Shown here: piece by piece, positions 26,686 through 35,430 of the stretch
Layout of the letters: each line of letters starts with the position of its first letter
Numbering within the stretch: the stretch's first letter is position 1
Assembly (NCBI GenBank): GCA_040880405.1
Contig: JBBDIM010000044.1
Span: 1-42,647 of the forward strand
Origin: JBBDIM01 sp040880405
Lineage (GTDB): Bacteria; Planctomycetota; Planctomycetia; Pirellulales; Pirellulaceae
DNA: 42,647 nt
Direction: 5' to 3'
Translations under genes and position numbers: made by a program
The notes under the pieces: generated by a model
Databases searched by the model: none
What the model saw: only the letters and a program-made list of their open reading frames with translations
What the model was told of the DNA's origin: nothing

Positions 26686-27948
26686 CTATAAATCGATCGC
26701 ACCCTCGCCAAAGACTGCGGATTGACCGCCGGTGCGAACCTCCTGAGGCTGCCCCGTGAGCCGTTGGACATGGGCCAGATAACGCTCTGCGGCTTCCGGC
26801 TGGCCATCCATGATCAGGACGCAGGCCACCGCGAACAGCAGATCGGGGTCTTGGGGGTTGTCGACCGCTCGTCGGGCCACCCCCTCCACGAAGCTCGACT
26901 TCGCCAAGCCATTGCCGCCCAGCATGACGTCAAGGGTAGGGACCTGCTCCAATACAGCAGAGTCGAGCTCCAAGGCGGCACGGAATGATTCCACGGCATA
27001 GTCCGGGCGATTGGTGGCCAAATACGCGAGCCCCTTTCGAACATGCGGTTCCGCCAGATCGGACGCCGCATTGGCGGCGTCCTTGTATCGCGCGAGCGAC
27101 TCCTGATAACGTTGCTGCCCGAACAGGCGATCTCCCGAGCGGAGGAAATAGTCGCAGCGCTGCTTCGCCTGGGCATTGGAACCAAGGGTCGGCCGGGTCG
27201 GCTCGGTTGGTTTATTGGGATTCAATTCGGCCAAGGGGGCCGGCTGAGGCCGGGCCGCCTGATGAGGCACCGCATTTGCCCCTGCGGCGGCATTACCCGC
27301 GGCATTTCCGACTGGGGCGGGACGATTGATCTCCTTCAGATTCACCAATTGTCCGCCACCCAAGGCACCTACCCCCTGCTCTTGAAGTTGGGGCTTGGCC
27401 CGCGGTAACAGCTCCGTTTCATCCCAGCAGTGGGGTTCGACCATCGGCAACCCCAAGCGATAATTTTGCACGCTGTAAACGGCCGGGGTGAAGTTGTGAA
27501 TCACCGTCGTGTGCCCGAATCCCCCATTCATCACAGGATAACCAGCCCGCCAAAAGGGCCCGCCATGCGAGATAAAGGGAGAGACACCCCACGTCGGCCC
27601 AGCCCAAGGGGAGCCGTGCCAGCCCCCATGCCAAGAGTTGCCATGCCAGGAATGCCCATACCAACCGGGCCCGAACGTGGCTCCGAAGCTGGTCGTCCGC
27701 CAACCCATGCCCAACCCGCCGGAGTGAAAGCTCTCTTGGACCACCAACCCTTGCGCCTGACTTGTGCCGCACAGGGCCAGAAGCAACGCCATGCCGGTAA
27801 TGCAAGTGGTGATCGTCCGAGCGCCCCAGACGCCCCATGACGGGGCGTCGGTCGAAATCGGTCGTTGGCAAGCTACGCTGCCCCCTGGGACCGCCGACGT
27901 CCCCGTCGGCAGCTTTCCGTCAGATGAAATCCTTCGCTTCATAGCCAC
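26686..27948 (-). CDS. Exported Gly/Trp/His-rich protein with C-terminal TPR region
   Basis: 420 aa from 27948. A hydrophobic signal-peptide core lies at about 45-65 (TTCITGMALLLALCGTSQAQ). A Gly/Trp/His-rich low-complexity segment follows (GWYGHSWHGNSWHGGWHGSP). The C-terminal ~150 residues look like TPR repeats (RSGDRLFGQQRYQESLARYKDAANAASDL). The first 44 residues are odd: part of them (GTSAVPGGS) is encoded by a dispersed hairpin repeat. The Met at 27942 has a GGGAGGG-type site upstream, so translation through the repeat is possible. A start at residue 53 would lose the n-region of the signal peptide. Function unknown. Confidence 0.65.
   Translation of the reverse strand: MAMKRRISSDGKLPTGTSAVPGGSVACQRPISTDAPSWGVWGARTITTCITGMALLLALCGTSQAQGLVVQESFHSGGLGMGWRTTSFGATFGPGWYGHSWHGNSWHGGWHGSPWAGPTWGVSPFISHGGPFWRAGYPVMNGGFGHTTVIHNFTPAVYSVQNYRLGLPMVEPHCWDETELLPRAKPQLQEQGVGALGGGQLVNLKEINRPAPVGNAAGNAAAGANAVPHQAARPQPAPLAELNPNKPTEPTRPTLGSNAQAKQRCDYFLRSGDRLFGQQRYQESLARYKDAANAASDLAEPHVRKGLAYLATNRPDYAVESFRAALELDSAVLEQVPTLDVMLGGNGLAKSSFVEGVARRAVDNPQDPDLLFAVACVLIMDGQPEAAERYLAHVQRLTGQPQEVRTGGQSAVFGEGAIDL
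27883..27915 (-). repeat. Short hairpin repeat CTGGGACCGCCGAC, copy 1 (inside a gene)
   Basis: The tract beginning CTGGGACCGCCGACGTCCCC is shared with 40149-40175. It forms the hairpin GCCGACG-TCCC-CGTCGGC. Copy 1 lies within the predicted 5' coding region of the TPR protein gene. Confidence 0.8.
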
Positions 27949-28150
27949 GCCGTCCCTCCCTCACGCGATCCGTGGTGAATTTTGTCTCCCGTCATTATCT
28001 GGCCATTCAACAAATGGTTCAACAAGTTTTCGCTGGTCGCACCCAATTGCTTACCAATGGAAACCCGCGAACCACCTCCTCCGGCCATATTTTCCCCTTG
28101 GTGAAACCACCTTCCCCCGGATACACTTCCCCTATCACCCGATTCCCCAA

Positions 28151-29287
28151 ATGCCCCAGTCCCCCAGCGATCTCGATTGTGACCCACACGTGACTCGAAA
28201 CGATTTCGAGGACTTCCTCGACCTGCTGAAACAACTGATCCGCCACCCTTCGGTCGTCGGATCCGAGCACTCTTTTTTCCGCACCCTCCAGCGCGAGCTG
28301 GACGAAACCGGGGCCAAAGTCACCTTGTATGAGGGTCTATTGGTCGCCCAAGGTTCTCAGCCCGACTCGATGCACATTTCAGCCCATGTCGACCGGCATG
28401 GCCTGATTTGCACCGGACCCAACGAGTTTCAATACGCGGCGTTCGTGGCCCGGAACCGAGGGGACCTGCTGGGAGACTCGGTCTCGGAACAGACCTACCA
28501 AACGATCTCCGGCCGGTTCCACGATCGACCGGTCCAGGCCTATGTCCCTTGGTCCGGTACCTACCTGGGTCGTGGATCGATCACTCGGTCGTACCTGTGC
28601 GAGCGGCGGGGCAACTTAGTGTTCGAACTGGAGGGCATGGAGCATGTGTTGCCGGGGACGCCGGTCGCCTATCTCGACCGGTTGGCGATCCGCGATGGCC
28701 GGTTGATTGGCCAACTCGATAACATCCTGACGGTGGCGATGCTGGTGTACATCTTCCGCCGCGGGTTCCAGGGAACGGCCCTGTTCACCGCCCAGGAGGA
28801 AGTAGGACGGAGCTGGCGGTACCTCCTGGAATGGTATCACCGTTACGACCGTACGACGCGCGATCTGCTGGTGCTGGATACCAGTCCGTTTGCCGATGTC
28901 ACGACCGCCGACGATCAGCAAATCGTGCTCCGCAAGCGAGACGCCAACGCCGAGTTCAACGGAACTATGGTCCAGCGACTGGAGGATCTTTGCCGGCAAC
29001 GAGGGCTCAGCTACACCTTCAAGGACGAGCGGATCAAGCAGCAAAACCTCGTCCGCGAGACCGAAGGCAAAACACCGCTCTCCCTTGGCAGTACGGAACT
29101 GGGACGTCTGACGATGGCCACCGCCGGAGAAATCCAAGGAGCCACGCTTCAGGTCCCCACCACCGGCTACCATACCCCGGAAGAGACCGCCTCGGTCGCC
29201 TCGGTTGAGGCGGCGCTCGATCTGCTTGTGGATCTGGCACTGCACGACCCTGAGTCGTCCCAGGTCACAACAGCATATACACGCTGA
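28151..29287 (+). CDS. M42-like metallo-aminopeptidase
   Basis: 378 aa from the ATG at 28151. The open frame continues upstream across the divergent gene and is not credible as coding there. Family metal ligands are visible in order: AHVDRHG, GQLDN (bridging Asp), TAQEEVG (catalytic Glu plus ligand), VLDTSP and GYHTPEE. These match the dinuclear-zinc M42/M20-type peptidase layout; KIVFE-like active-site loops are not all obvious. Predicted cytoplasmic N-terminal aminopeptidase. No clear Shine-Dalgarno precedes the start, so it may begin slightly elsewhere. The DUF486 gene follows 49 nt later. Confidence 0.8.
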   Translation: MPQSPSDLDCDPHVTRNDFEDFLDLLKQLIRHPSVVGSEHSFFRTLQRELDETGAKVTLYEGLLVAQGSQPDSMHISAHVDRHGLICTGPNEFQYAAFVARNRGDLLGDSVSEQTYQTISGRFHDRPVQAYVPWSGTYLGRGSITRSYLCERRGNLVFELEGMEHVLPGTPVAYLDRLAIRDGRLIGQLDNILTVAMLVYIFRRGFQGTALFTAQEEVGRSWRYLLEWYHRYDRTTRDLLVLDTSPFADVTTADDQQIVLRKRDANAEFNGTMVQRLEDLCRQRGLSYTFKDERIKQQNLVRETEGKTPLSLGSTELGRLTMATAGEIQGATLQVPTTGYHTPEETASVASVEAALDLLVDLALHDPESSQVTTAYTR

Positions 29288-29336
29288 CTTTCGGCGATAG
29301 CGTGGTCTTTACCCCGGGCTGGTCCCGGTCTCGGCA

Positions 29337-29762
29337 ATGACGCAAGGCATTTTGTGTGTCGTCGGTTTGGTCCTCAGTAACATCTTCATGACGATGGCCT
29401 GGTATTGGCATCTCAAAGGGATGGAGAACAAAGCCTGGTATCTGGCGGCCCTGGTGAGCTGGGGAATCGCCCTGTTCGAGTACGGCCTGCAGGTCCCTTC
29501 CAACCGGATCGGTCATCAGGTATTTACGATCCCTCAACTGAAAATTATGCAAGAGGCGATTACCTTGATGGTGTTCATCCCGATCGCCATCTGGGTGCTG
29601 AAAGAGAGACCCAGCATTAACTATGTGGTTGCGACCGGTTTTATTTTGGTCGCGGTTTACTTCGTCTTCTGGGAACCAATCAAATGGGGCAAACCAGCGA
29701 GCCCCAGCCATTTGTCGGTGAGCGCCTTGGGGCAGCCGTTGGAAGACATTCCACCGCGGTGA
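29337..29762 (+). CDS. DUF486 family small membrane protein (DMT-like)
   Basis: 141 aa with four hydrophobic helices in the first ~115 residues (ILCVVGLVLSNIFMTMAWYWHL, AWYLAALVSWGIALFEYGLQVP, ITLMVFIPIAIWVL, VVATGFILVAVYFVFW). NRIGHQVFTIPQLKIMQEAITL and the KERPSINY loop are DUF486 hallmarks, related to small multidrug-resistance/DMT proteins. The last ~25 residues are a polar tail beyond the usual family length. The substrate is unknown. Confidence 0.88.
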   Translation: MTQGILCVVGLVLSNIFMTMAWYWHLKGMENKAWYLAALVSWGIALFEYGLQVPSNRIGHQVFTIPQLKIMQEAITLMVFIPIAIWVLKERPSINYVVATGFILVAVYFVFWEPIKWGKPASPSHLSVSALGQPLEDIPPR

Positions 29763-29840
29763 GAAAATTTCCAAAATGCCGAATGCATGACGCTGTTTGC
29801 GAAACCAAACGCAACGCGTCCAGATAAAGCGATCCCTCAC

Positions 29841-30084
29841 CAACAGAGGGCCAAAGGCCCGGTTTTATACCAGCCCAGAGCATCGCTCTGGGTTTTCGGA
29901 ATCACACCAAACGTGAGGGCTGAAGGCCCGGCATATTCCTCTGGATGGGTTCCCGTTTAACCCACAAATCAAGCCGGGCCTACAGCCCTCACGTTTATTA
30001 TTGTCTCGATACCTGGGACTGCGTCCCAGGCTGGTATGGGGCCACGCCTTCAGCGTTCGGTTTTTCGGTGGTGTTTCGTTTTTT
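29841..30084. repeat. 244-bp nested-palindrome repeat, copy 1
   Basis: Shares its whole organisation with 40238-40480. The order is a GGGCC..GGCCC hairpin, then ATACCAGCC. Next are CGTGAGGGCTGAAGGCCCG and its near-perfect inverse CGGGCCTACAGCCCTCACG. A CCTGGGA..TCCCAGG hairpin follows, then GGCTGGTAT and a conserved end CACGCCTTCAGCGTTCGG. It fills most of the 444-bp gap between two convergent genes; no gene is supported in it. Confidence 0.9.
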
Positions 30085-30205
30085 GGTGCGACCAGGCATC
30101 CCTGGAAATTCGGAGCGATTTTGTCCCCAAGTCGCATGCGGTTCACAAACGCGGAAATGCACTCCTGAGAAACCCAAGCACGATTCCCAGCCGTAGCGAT
30201 TAGCT

Positions 30206-32098
30206 TTACTCCGCCGGCCCGCTCTTCTCCGCGCCATTACCGGCGGCGTGGGCCGCCAGCAGTTTGGGGAAATCGCCATGTTTGGACTTAGTAATTTCTT
30301 CGATTCGGCTATGGAACGACGATTCCGAGACATCCGGTCGATCTTCGATTTCCCACGGGAGCGAAACATAGAAGGTGCTCCCCTTGCCCAGTTCGCTGGT
30401 GACGTGAACCGTCCCGCCCAGCAGTTGGCAGATCTCGCGGACAATCGAAAGCCCTAAGCCGGTACCGGAATATTCCCGCGTTAGCGTGTCGCCACCTTGG
30501 GCCACGGTCCCTTGGCGGAACTTCTCGAAGATGATCTCGCGATCCTCTTCCGCGATCCCTACACCGGTATCACTGACGCTCATTTCCAAACGATCGCCGA
30601 TCCGGCGAGCCTTGACTGAAATCCGACCACCTTCCGGGGTGAACTTGATGGCGTTGGAAAGCAAGTTGGTGAGGATCTGCTGGAACTTCGACTGATCCTG
30701 GAGGATCGGCACGTCGTCCGGCTGGACCTCGCACAGCAGGTCGATATTCTTTTCCTCGGTCAGCGAGCGGACCATGTCGCACGCTCCGGAGATCACCCCG
30801 GCCACGCAAAACTCGGAGGGACGGATCTCCATCCGCCCGTTTTCGATTTTCGCCAAGTCAAGAATATCGTTAATCATATCGAGCAGCAGCCGACCCGACT
30901 TTTGAATATTGCTCACGTACCGCTTCTGCTTGTCGTTCAGGCTGTCGATCCCCCGCAACACATCCGAGAAGCCCAGGATGCTGTTGAGCGGGGTCCGCAG
31001 TTCATGGCTCATGCTGGCGAGAAAATCGCTTTTGAGGCAGTTCATCTCGTAAAGCTGCATATTGGCCTGAGCCAATTGATCCACCTTCCCGTCCAGATCA
31101 ACGTTCATCGACTGAAGCTGATTCTGGGCGTCGACCAGGTGACCCAACATTCGGTTGAACGAGGTCGCCAAGTCCTCGAATTCGTCGCCGGTCTGGATCT
31201 CGGCCCGGGTTTCCAGGTTCCCCTGGCTGACCTCATCGCTGACGTCCCGCAGGTGGGTCAGCGGTTTCACGATGATGTATCGCACAATCAAATAGAGGGC
31301 GATCATCGAGAGCACAACGGTGATGATCGCGGTCGCCAGAAGGTAGGCGCGGTTCTTGTTCAGGGCGACCTGCGTAATATCATCTCGCTTGTCGATTTTG
31401 ATCACCGTAAACGGCAACTCGTTTTCAATCGAAGGCGAACCCGCGGGAAAGGCCCCCGCTAGGCCTGAATTGTGACAACTGATGGTGCAGTTGTGTTTCC
31501 AGTAGATCGGCTGGTAGTAGTAGTACCGTTTGTTCTCGGCGTCATAAAAAGCCTCGGAAGCGGGAGAGTACTCAACCACATCATCTTCCGACGGGTCGTT
31601 CTTGACGTTTACTCGATCGCCGTCCGACTCACGGGTTTCCAGGGTCGGATCGAGGAGGAACTTCTGGACCATCTCTTGATCGCGGGTCCGCTGCACTTCC
31701 TTGAGCCGGGCCAGGATGGCCGCCTCCGCCTCATTGGCTGGGAGATGGACCCGTTCTTCCCGATGCTCGGTGTTCGCCAAGTCCCGATCCGCCGGATCGA
31801 GGACCATCACCTGCCAGTCGTACTTGACATACTCCATCTCGAGCCCGGTCTGTTCGACATGGCGGTCGTAATTGAAAAAGCTGGACTCCTCGCTCCGCCA
31901 GTGGATTTTCATCAGGACCGCATCGACCAGATGCCGCCCGGTGCTGCGGTTATTGTTATGGACCAATTGCTCGGTCGATTGGCCGTACCACCAAAAGCTG
32001 CCGGTGATCAACAGCAGGAGACAGGTGCCGTACAAAAAACGGCACTTCCGCTCGAGACTGGTCTCGCCGAGAACACGCTTAATGGAACGGTACGACAT
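30206..32098 (-). CDS. Membrane sensor histidine kinase with possible c-type haem sensor domain
   Basis: 630 aa from the ATG at 32098 (GGAAAG just upstream). TM1 is about 20-42, a ~190-aa extracytoplasmic sensor follows, and TM2 is about 240-265. A HAMP domain (KPLTHLRDVSDEV...DEFEDLATSFNRML) is followed by HisKA with phospho-acceptor His365 in SMSHELRTPLN, and HATPase (NLLSNAIKFTPEGG, DTGVGI, GTGLGLSI). The sensor domain ends with Cys204-TIS-Cys208-His209, a CxxxCH variant of a haem attachment motif, in a context resembling Tll0287-like (DUF3365) domains. No response regulator gene is adjacent, so the partner is unknown. Confidence 0.9.
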   Translation of the reverse strand: MSYRSIKRVLGETSLERKCRFLYGTCLLLLITGSFWWYGQSTEQLVHNNNRSTGRHLVDAVLMKIHWRSEESSFFNYDRHVEQTGLEMEYVKYDWQVMVLDPADRDLANTEHREERVHLPANEAEAAILARLKEVQRTRDQEMVQKFLLDPTLETRESDGDRVNVKNDPSEDDVVEYSPASEAFYDAENKRYYYYQPIYWKHNCTISCHNSGLAGAFPAGSPSIENELPFTVIKIDKRDDITQVALNKNRAYLLATAIITVVLSMIALYLIVRYIIVKPLTHLRDVSDEVSQGNLETRAEIQTGDEFEDLATSFNRMLGHLVDAQNQLQSMNVDLDGKVDQLAQANMQLYEMNCLKSDFLASMSHELRTPLNSILGFSDVLRGIDSLNDKQKRYVSNIQKSGRLLLDMINDILDLAKIENGRMEIRPSEFCVAGVISGACDMVRSLTEEKNIDLLCEVQPDDVPILQDQSKFQQILTNLLSNAIKFTPEGGRISVKARRIGDRLEMSVSDTGVGIAEEDREIIFEKFRQGTVAQGGDTLTREYSGTGLGLSIVREICQLLGGTVHVTSELGKGSTFYVSLPWEIEDRPDVSESSFHSRIEEITKSKHGDFPKLLAAHAAGNGAEKSGPAE

Positions 32099-32351
32099 TG
32101 ACTTTCCGTAAACGGGGAAAGATAGAGAACAACGCAGTTTCAATTCTAGCGCTTTTCGCGAATCGGAACCACCCGGATTTTCTGGCCTCAGCCAGCCGCC
32201 GCAGACCTGAAATCCCGGTTCTGACGCCCATTGTGAGCCACGCCCGCTCGCGTCATACTTTGGAATTCGCGGTTTTTCCCTACTCGCCGTCATCTGACAA
32301 GTGGGAGGAAACAATCAATTTTCATCGCACCACCCGCTGTAGCAAATATCC

Positions 32352-33455
32352 ATGCATCCCTGGATCGCCGACCGGACCGCCGCCTTTGATAGTAGCGGCA
32401 TTCGTAAAGTTTTCGACCTGGCCGCCAACATGACCGATCCGATCAATCTGTCGATCGGTCAGCCCGATTTCGATGTTCCGCAGCCGATCAAGCAGGCCGC
32501 GATCGACGCGATCGAAGGGGGCAAAAACGGGTACGCGCTGACCCAGGGGATGCCGGTCCTCCGCGACAAGCTGCAAGCCCAGGTCGACGCCGAGTATGGC
32601 CACGCCGATCGCAAGGTGTTTGTCAGCTCCGGGACCAGTGGCGGGCTGGTCCTCACGATGCTCTCGATGGTGAATCCGGGGGACGAGGTCATTATCTTCG
32701 ATCCCTTCTTCGTGATGTACGAATCGCTGGTGAAATTGGTGGGCGGAGTGCCGGTCATCCTGGACACCTATCCCGATTTCCGAATCGACCTGGACAAAGT
32801 GGCCGATGCCATCACCCCACGGACGAAGCTGATTCTGCTCAATAGCCCAGGCAATCCGACCGGCATTGTCCCGAGCCCGGCCGAGGTGGAAGGGCTGGCC
32901 AAACTGGCCGCCGAAAAGCAGGTCGCTCTCGTTTCCGACGAGATCTACCGCCGCTTCACCTACGATGACTCGTTCCGCTCCTCCACCTCGTTCAACGAGC
33001 AGACGATCGTGATCGACGGCTTTTCCAAAAGCCACGCGATGACCGGCTGGCGACTGGGGTTTGTCCATGGCCCGAGTGACGTGATCGACACAATGGTCAA
33101 ATTGCAGCAGTACACGTTCGTCTGCGCCCCGCAACCATTCCAGTGGGCGGGGGCCGAGGCGTTGGATGTCGATGTCCAAGAGTACGTCGACAAGTACGCC
33201 AAAAAGCGGGACATGCTGATCGACGGCCTCTCCGACCTCTACGAGATCGCCAAACCAGGCGGGGCCTTCTACGTGTTCCCCAAAGCACCCGGCGGCAGCG
33301 GCAGTCAGTTCGTGACCAAGGCGATCGAGAACAACCTCCTAATCATCCCGGGGAACATCTTCAGCAAACGAGACACCCACTTCCGAATCTCGTACGCCGC
33401 AGCGGATTCTACGATCGAACGGGGGATTGAGGTGCTGCGGAAGCTGGCTAAGTAA
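32352..33455 (+). CDS. Class I/II PLP aminotransferase
   Basis: 367 aa fold-type I aminotransferase. Visible features are SIGQPDFDVP, NGYALTQGMPVLRD, LNSPGNPTG, VSDEIYRRFTYDD, and the PLP-binding lysine Lys226 in DGFSKSHAMTGWRLG. The C-terminal substrate-binding Arg is probably in THFRISYA. Similar to aspartate/aromatic aminotransferases (AspC/PatA-like); substrate specificity is not readable. Divergent from the histidine kinase gene. The palindromic cassette element begins only 6 nt after its stop codon. Confidence 0.92.
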   Translation: MHPWIADRTAAFDSSGIRKVFDLAANMTDPINLSIGQPDFDVPQPIKQAAIDAIEGGKNGYALTQGMPVLRDKLQAQVDAEYGHADRKVFVSSGTSGGLVLTMLSMVNPGDEVIIFDPFFVMYESLVKLVGGVPVILDTYPDFRIDLDKVADAITPRTKLILLNSPGNPTGIVPSPAEVEGLAKLAAEKQVALVSDEIYRRFTYDDSFRSSTSFNEQTIVIDGFSKSHAMTGWRLGFVHGPSDVIDTMVKLQQYTFVCAPQPFQWAGAEALDVDVQEYVDKYAKKRDMLIDGLSDLYEIAKPGGAFYVFPKAPGGSGSQFVTKAIENNLLIIPGNIFSKRDTHFRISYAAADSTIERGIEVLRKLAK

Positions 33456-33460
33456 AAGAT

Positions 33461-33493
33461 TAGGGGATGAGTTCAATTACAAAGAGTCGGCGG
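33461..33493 (+). repeat. Left terminal inverted repeat (33 bp)
   Basis: Exact reverse complement of 35595-35627 over all 33 bases. Confidence 0.97.
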
Positions 33494-33506
33494 TCAAGCA
33501 GTTCCG

Positions 33507-33622
33507 GCCGCGGTCCCCGTAATTGAACTTATCCCCGTACGAGTTTGGCGTGTGAACCAGTCGTCGCACGCGGGGTTGCCGGGTCGATTGGCGAGGAATT
33601 ATGGGATTGAGGATGGAGCGTT
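33507..33622 (+). repeat. 116-bp direct repeat, left copy
   Basis: Matches 35431-35546 with three substitutions and no gaps. It contains the inner arm ACTTATCCCC and the hairpin-forming GTAATTGAAC. Similarity to the right copy ends abruptly at both borders. Confidence 0.95.
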
Positions 33623-33675
33623 CCAGGGACTACCGAAGACAATCCGTTCCGCTCTGATTTGCGTCATAGGAAGAA

Positions 33676-33704
33676 TTGGCGCAAGCTCCGCAACAACTTA
33701 GAAT
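33676..33704 (+). promoter_or_regulatory. Sigma70-like promoter of the ATPase-TOPRIM cassette
   Basis: TTGGCG (33676-33681), a 17-bp spacer, and TAGAAT (33699-33704). The -10 box ends six bases before the ATG at 33711, so the expected transcription start coincides with the start codon. No Shine-Dalgarno is present. Together these predict a leaderless mRNA. Confidence 0.55.
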
Positions 33705-33710
33705 ATTAAT

Positions 33711-34823
33711 ATGATCACACGCCTCTACGCGAACAATTTCCGTTGTCTGGTCGCCTTCGATGCGGCGGTCGATACATTCGGCGTGCTGTGTGGCCCGAAC
33801 GGGGCGGGTAAAAGCTCGGTATTTGATGCCATCAGCTTGGTCCGAACTCTCGGCACCGGCGAGGGCGTACTCGGCGGTACCGGCCAGCACGATATCCGAA
33901 ATCTTGAACTGACCTCCTGGCTCGATAGCAAGGTGCAGGAGTTCGAGTTAAGCCTGAGCGTGGCCGGGCACTCATTCCATTACGTTATACATATCGAACA
34001 GCAAGCCGACTTTGAGAAGCCGCGAATCATCCATGAGAGAGCCCTCTGCGACGAGCAGGTTCTGTTTGAGCGCGATCTAGATGGGGTGCGTTTTCGGCGG
34101 CATGACGGGAATGAGACCGGATTCCCGCTGGATTGGCGGCAGGCGGCACTGGCGGCAATTCAGCCTTACGGTAGCATCGGCAAGCTGGAATTGCTTCAGA
34201 AGGAAGTTGGTAAGTTGTTGATTCTGCGCCCCAATCCACGGGACATCGAGAGGGAAAGTCGGGCCGAGTCGAGACGACCGAATGCGTCGCTGAGTAACTT
34301 GAATTCGTGGTATCGCGCGTTGTCTCAGGAACAAGAATGGACCGACGTCCTGAGGGACGGGTTGCAGGGCGTTTGGCCAGATTTTCGATCCTTTAAGTTG
34401 GTTGACGTCGGGCTCAACGCCAAGGCGCTACAGCTGCGTTTCGAGCCTGAGAATGGTGGCCAGTCTACGTTGTTGTTTATGGAGCAATTGTCCGACGGAG
34501 AGCGGGGATTGATTGGCCTGTACATGGTGTGGGCCGCCCTGGAGACCGGCGTGGCACGGACAGTATTTCTTGACGAACCGGATAATTACGTCGGTTTGCC
34601 CGAGCTTCAACCGTGGGTACTGTCAATGCGGGAACTACTGGACGATGAACATCAGCTCATCCTGATCTCACACCACCCAGAGATCCTTTCGAACTCTGGC
34701 ACAGCGAACGGACGCTACCTATGGCGTGACAACCACACGTCCCCCACTCGGATCGGGCCACTCAAGGTGCCCGAGGGGATGACTGCCGGCGAGGCAATCG
34801 CGAGGGGATGGGCCTGTGGCTAG
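33711..34823 (+). CDS. RecF/OLD/AAA15-like ATPase, candidate anti-phage sensor
   Basis: 370 aa. Single SMC/RecF-type ATPase: Walker A GPNGAGKSS (28-36), a helical insertion (about 140-220), an ABC-type signature MEQLSDGERGLI (258-268), Walker B TVFLDEPDN (284-292), and an H-loop LILISHHPE (His321). There is no fused TOPRIM domain. Instead the next gene, overlapping by 8 nt, encodes a TOPRIM-like protein. This split arrangement matches known two-gene defence pairs such as PARIS (AriA/AriB) and other AAA15/21-TOPRIM systems. The function is inferred; the exact family was not determined. Confidence 0.85.
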   Translation: MITRLYANNFRCLVAFDAAVDTFGVLCGPNGAGKSSVFDAISLVRTLGTGEGVLGGTGQHDIRNLELTSWLDSKVQEFELSLSVAGHSFHYVIHIEQQADFEKPRIIHERALCDEQVLFERDLDGVRFRRHDGNETGFPLDWRQAALAAIQPYGSIGKLELLQKEVGKLLILRPNPRDIERESRAESRRPNASLSNLNSWYRALSQEQEWTDVLRDGLQGVWPDFRSFKLVDVGLNAKALQLRFEPENGGQSTLLFMEQLSDGERGLIGLYMVWAALETGVARTVFLDEPDNYVGLPELQPWVLSMRELLDDEHQLILISHHPEILSNSGTANGRYLWRDNHTSPTRIGPLKVPEGMTAGEAIARGWACG

Positions 34824-35388
34824 TAGAACGCAGATCGTCTGCCTTTGTGAGGGGGAAAAAGGGGCGAGCATTGATGAGGTATTCATCAACAAGCTGATCA
34901 AGACGATCAAGCCGCGCTGGCTGCGGCGTGATGGCTCGAACTACGTGCGGATGGAGCCCCGCGGTGGAAGGAAATACGTCATCGCCGAGATGCCCAATCA
35001 GCTCAGGCTTTGTCTTAACGCGGGTGGTGACACGACCCTAATGGTGTGGGCGGATTGTGATGACGACTGTGCTGGCTGTGAGGAGTTGAAAGCTAAATTC
35101 TGGGAAGAAGCGCAGCGACAGGGGATTACGAATGAAGAGTTCGACCGCGTAGTATTCGTCTTCGCCAAGGATCGGCTGGAAAACTGGATCCAGTTTCTGC
35201 AGACCGGGACAACCGACGAATCCAACGAGGGCCCGCGCGTGAAGAACAACCGCGCTGCGGCCGACGCGGCTAAAAAGCTGGCAGAGATCTGCCAAGCAGG
35301 AGGCCCAGTCAGCGGCATGCCCCCGTCGCTCCAGTGGTCGTGCAAGAACTGGCATGGGCTCGTGAAAAAATTCAAATCCCATCAATAG
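34816..35388 (+). CDS. Small TOPRIM-like acidic protein, candidate effector nuclease
   Basis: 190 aa, GTG start at 34816 overlapping the ATPase stop by 8 nt (GTGGCTAG). The N-terminus IVCLCEGEKGASIDEVF offers the conserved TOPRIM-type Glu (Glu12/Glu14) after a beta strand. The second acidic cluster MVWADCDDDC (Asp80, 82-84) matches the DxD element. FVFAKDRLENWIQFL (113-127) recalls the conserved ENW-type helix of DUF4276/DUF4435-like proteins. Cysteines at 81, 85 and 88 are unusual. Likely a Mg-dependent nuclease or ligand-binding effector controlled by the ATPase. Not assignable to one named family by eye. Confidence 0.65.
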   Translation: MASRTQIVCLCEGEKGASIDEVFINKLIKTIKPRWLRRDGSNYVRMEPRGGRKYVIAEMPNQLRLCLNAGGDTTLMVWADCDDDCAGCEELKAKFWEEAQRQGITNEEFDRVVFVFAKDRLENWIQFLQTGTTDESNEGPRVKNNRAAADAAKKLAEICQAGGPVSGMPPSLQWSCKNWHGLVKKFKSHQ

Positions 35389-35430
35389 TTGCGTTCGCAA
35401 CCACGGGCGGGATTTGACGTTACGAATCAA

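Noticed and set aside
29865..30196. ORFs such as RAFSPHVW-type peptides in the 244-bp repeat
   Set aside because: Both repeat copies give similar short peptides in several frames; explained by the palindromes.
33711..35388. Calling the pair definitively PARIS or OLD
   Set aside because: Motifs fit the general ATPase + TOPRIM architecture only. Assignment needs profile searches or structure comparison, so no specific name is given.
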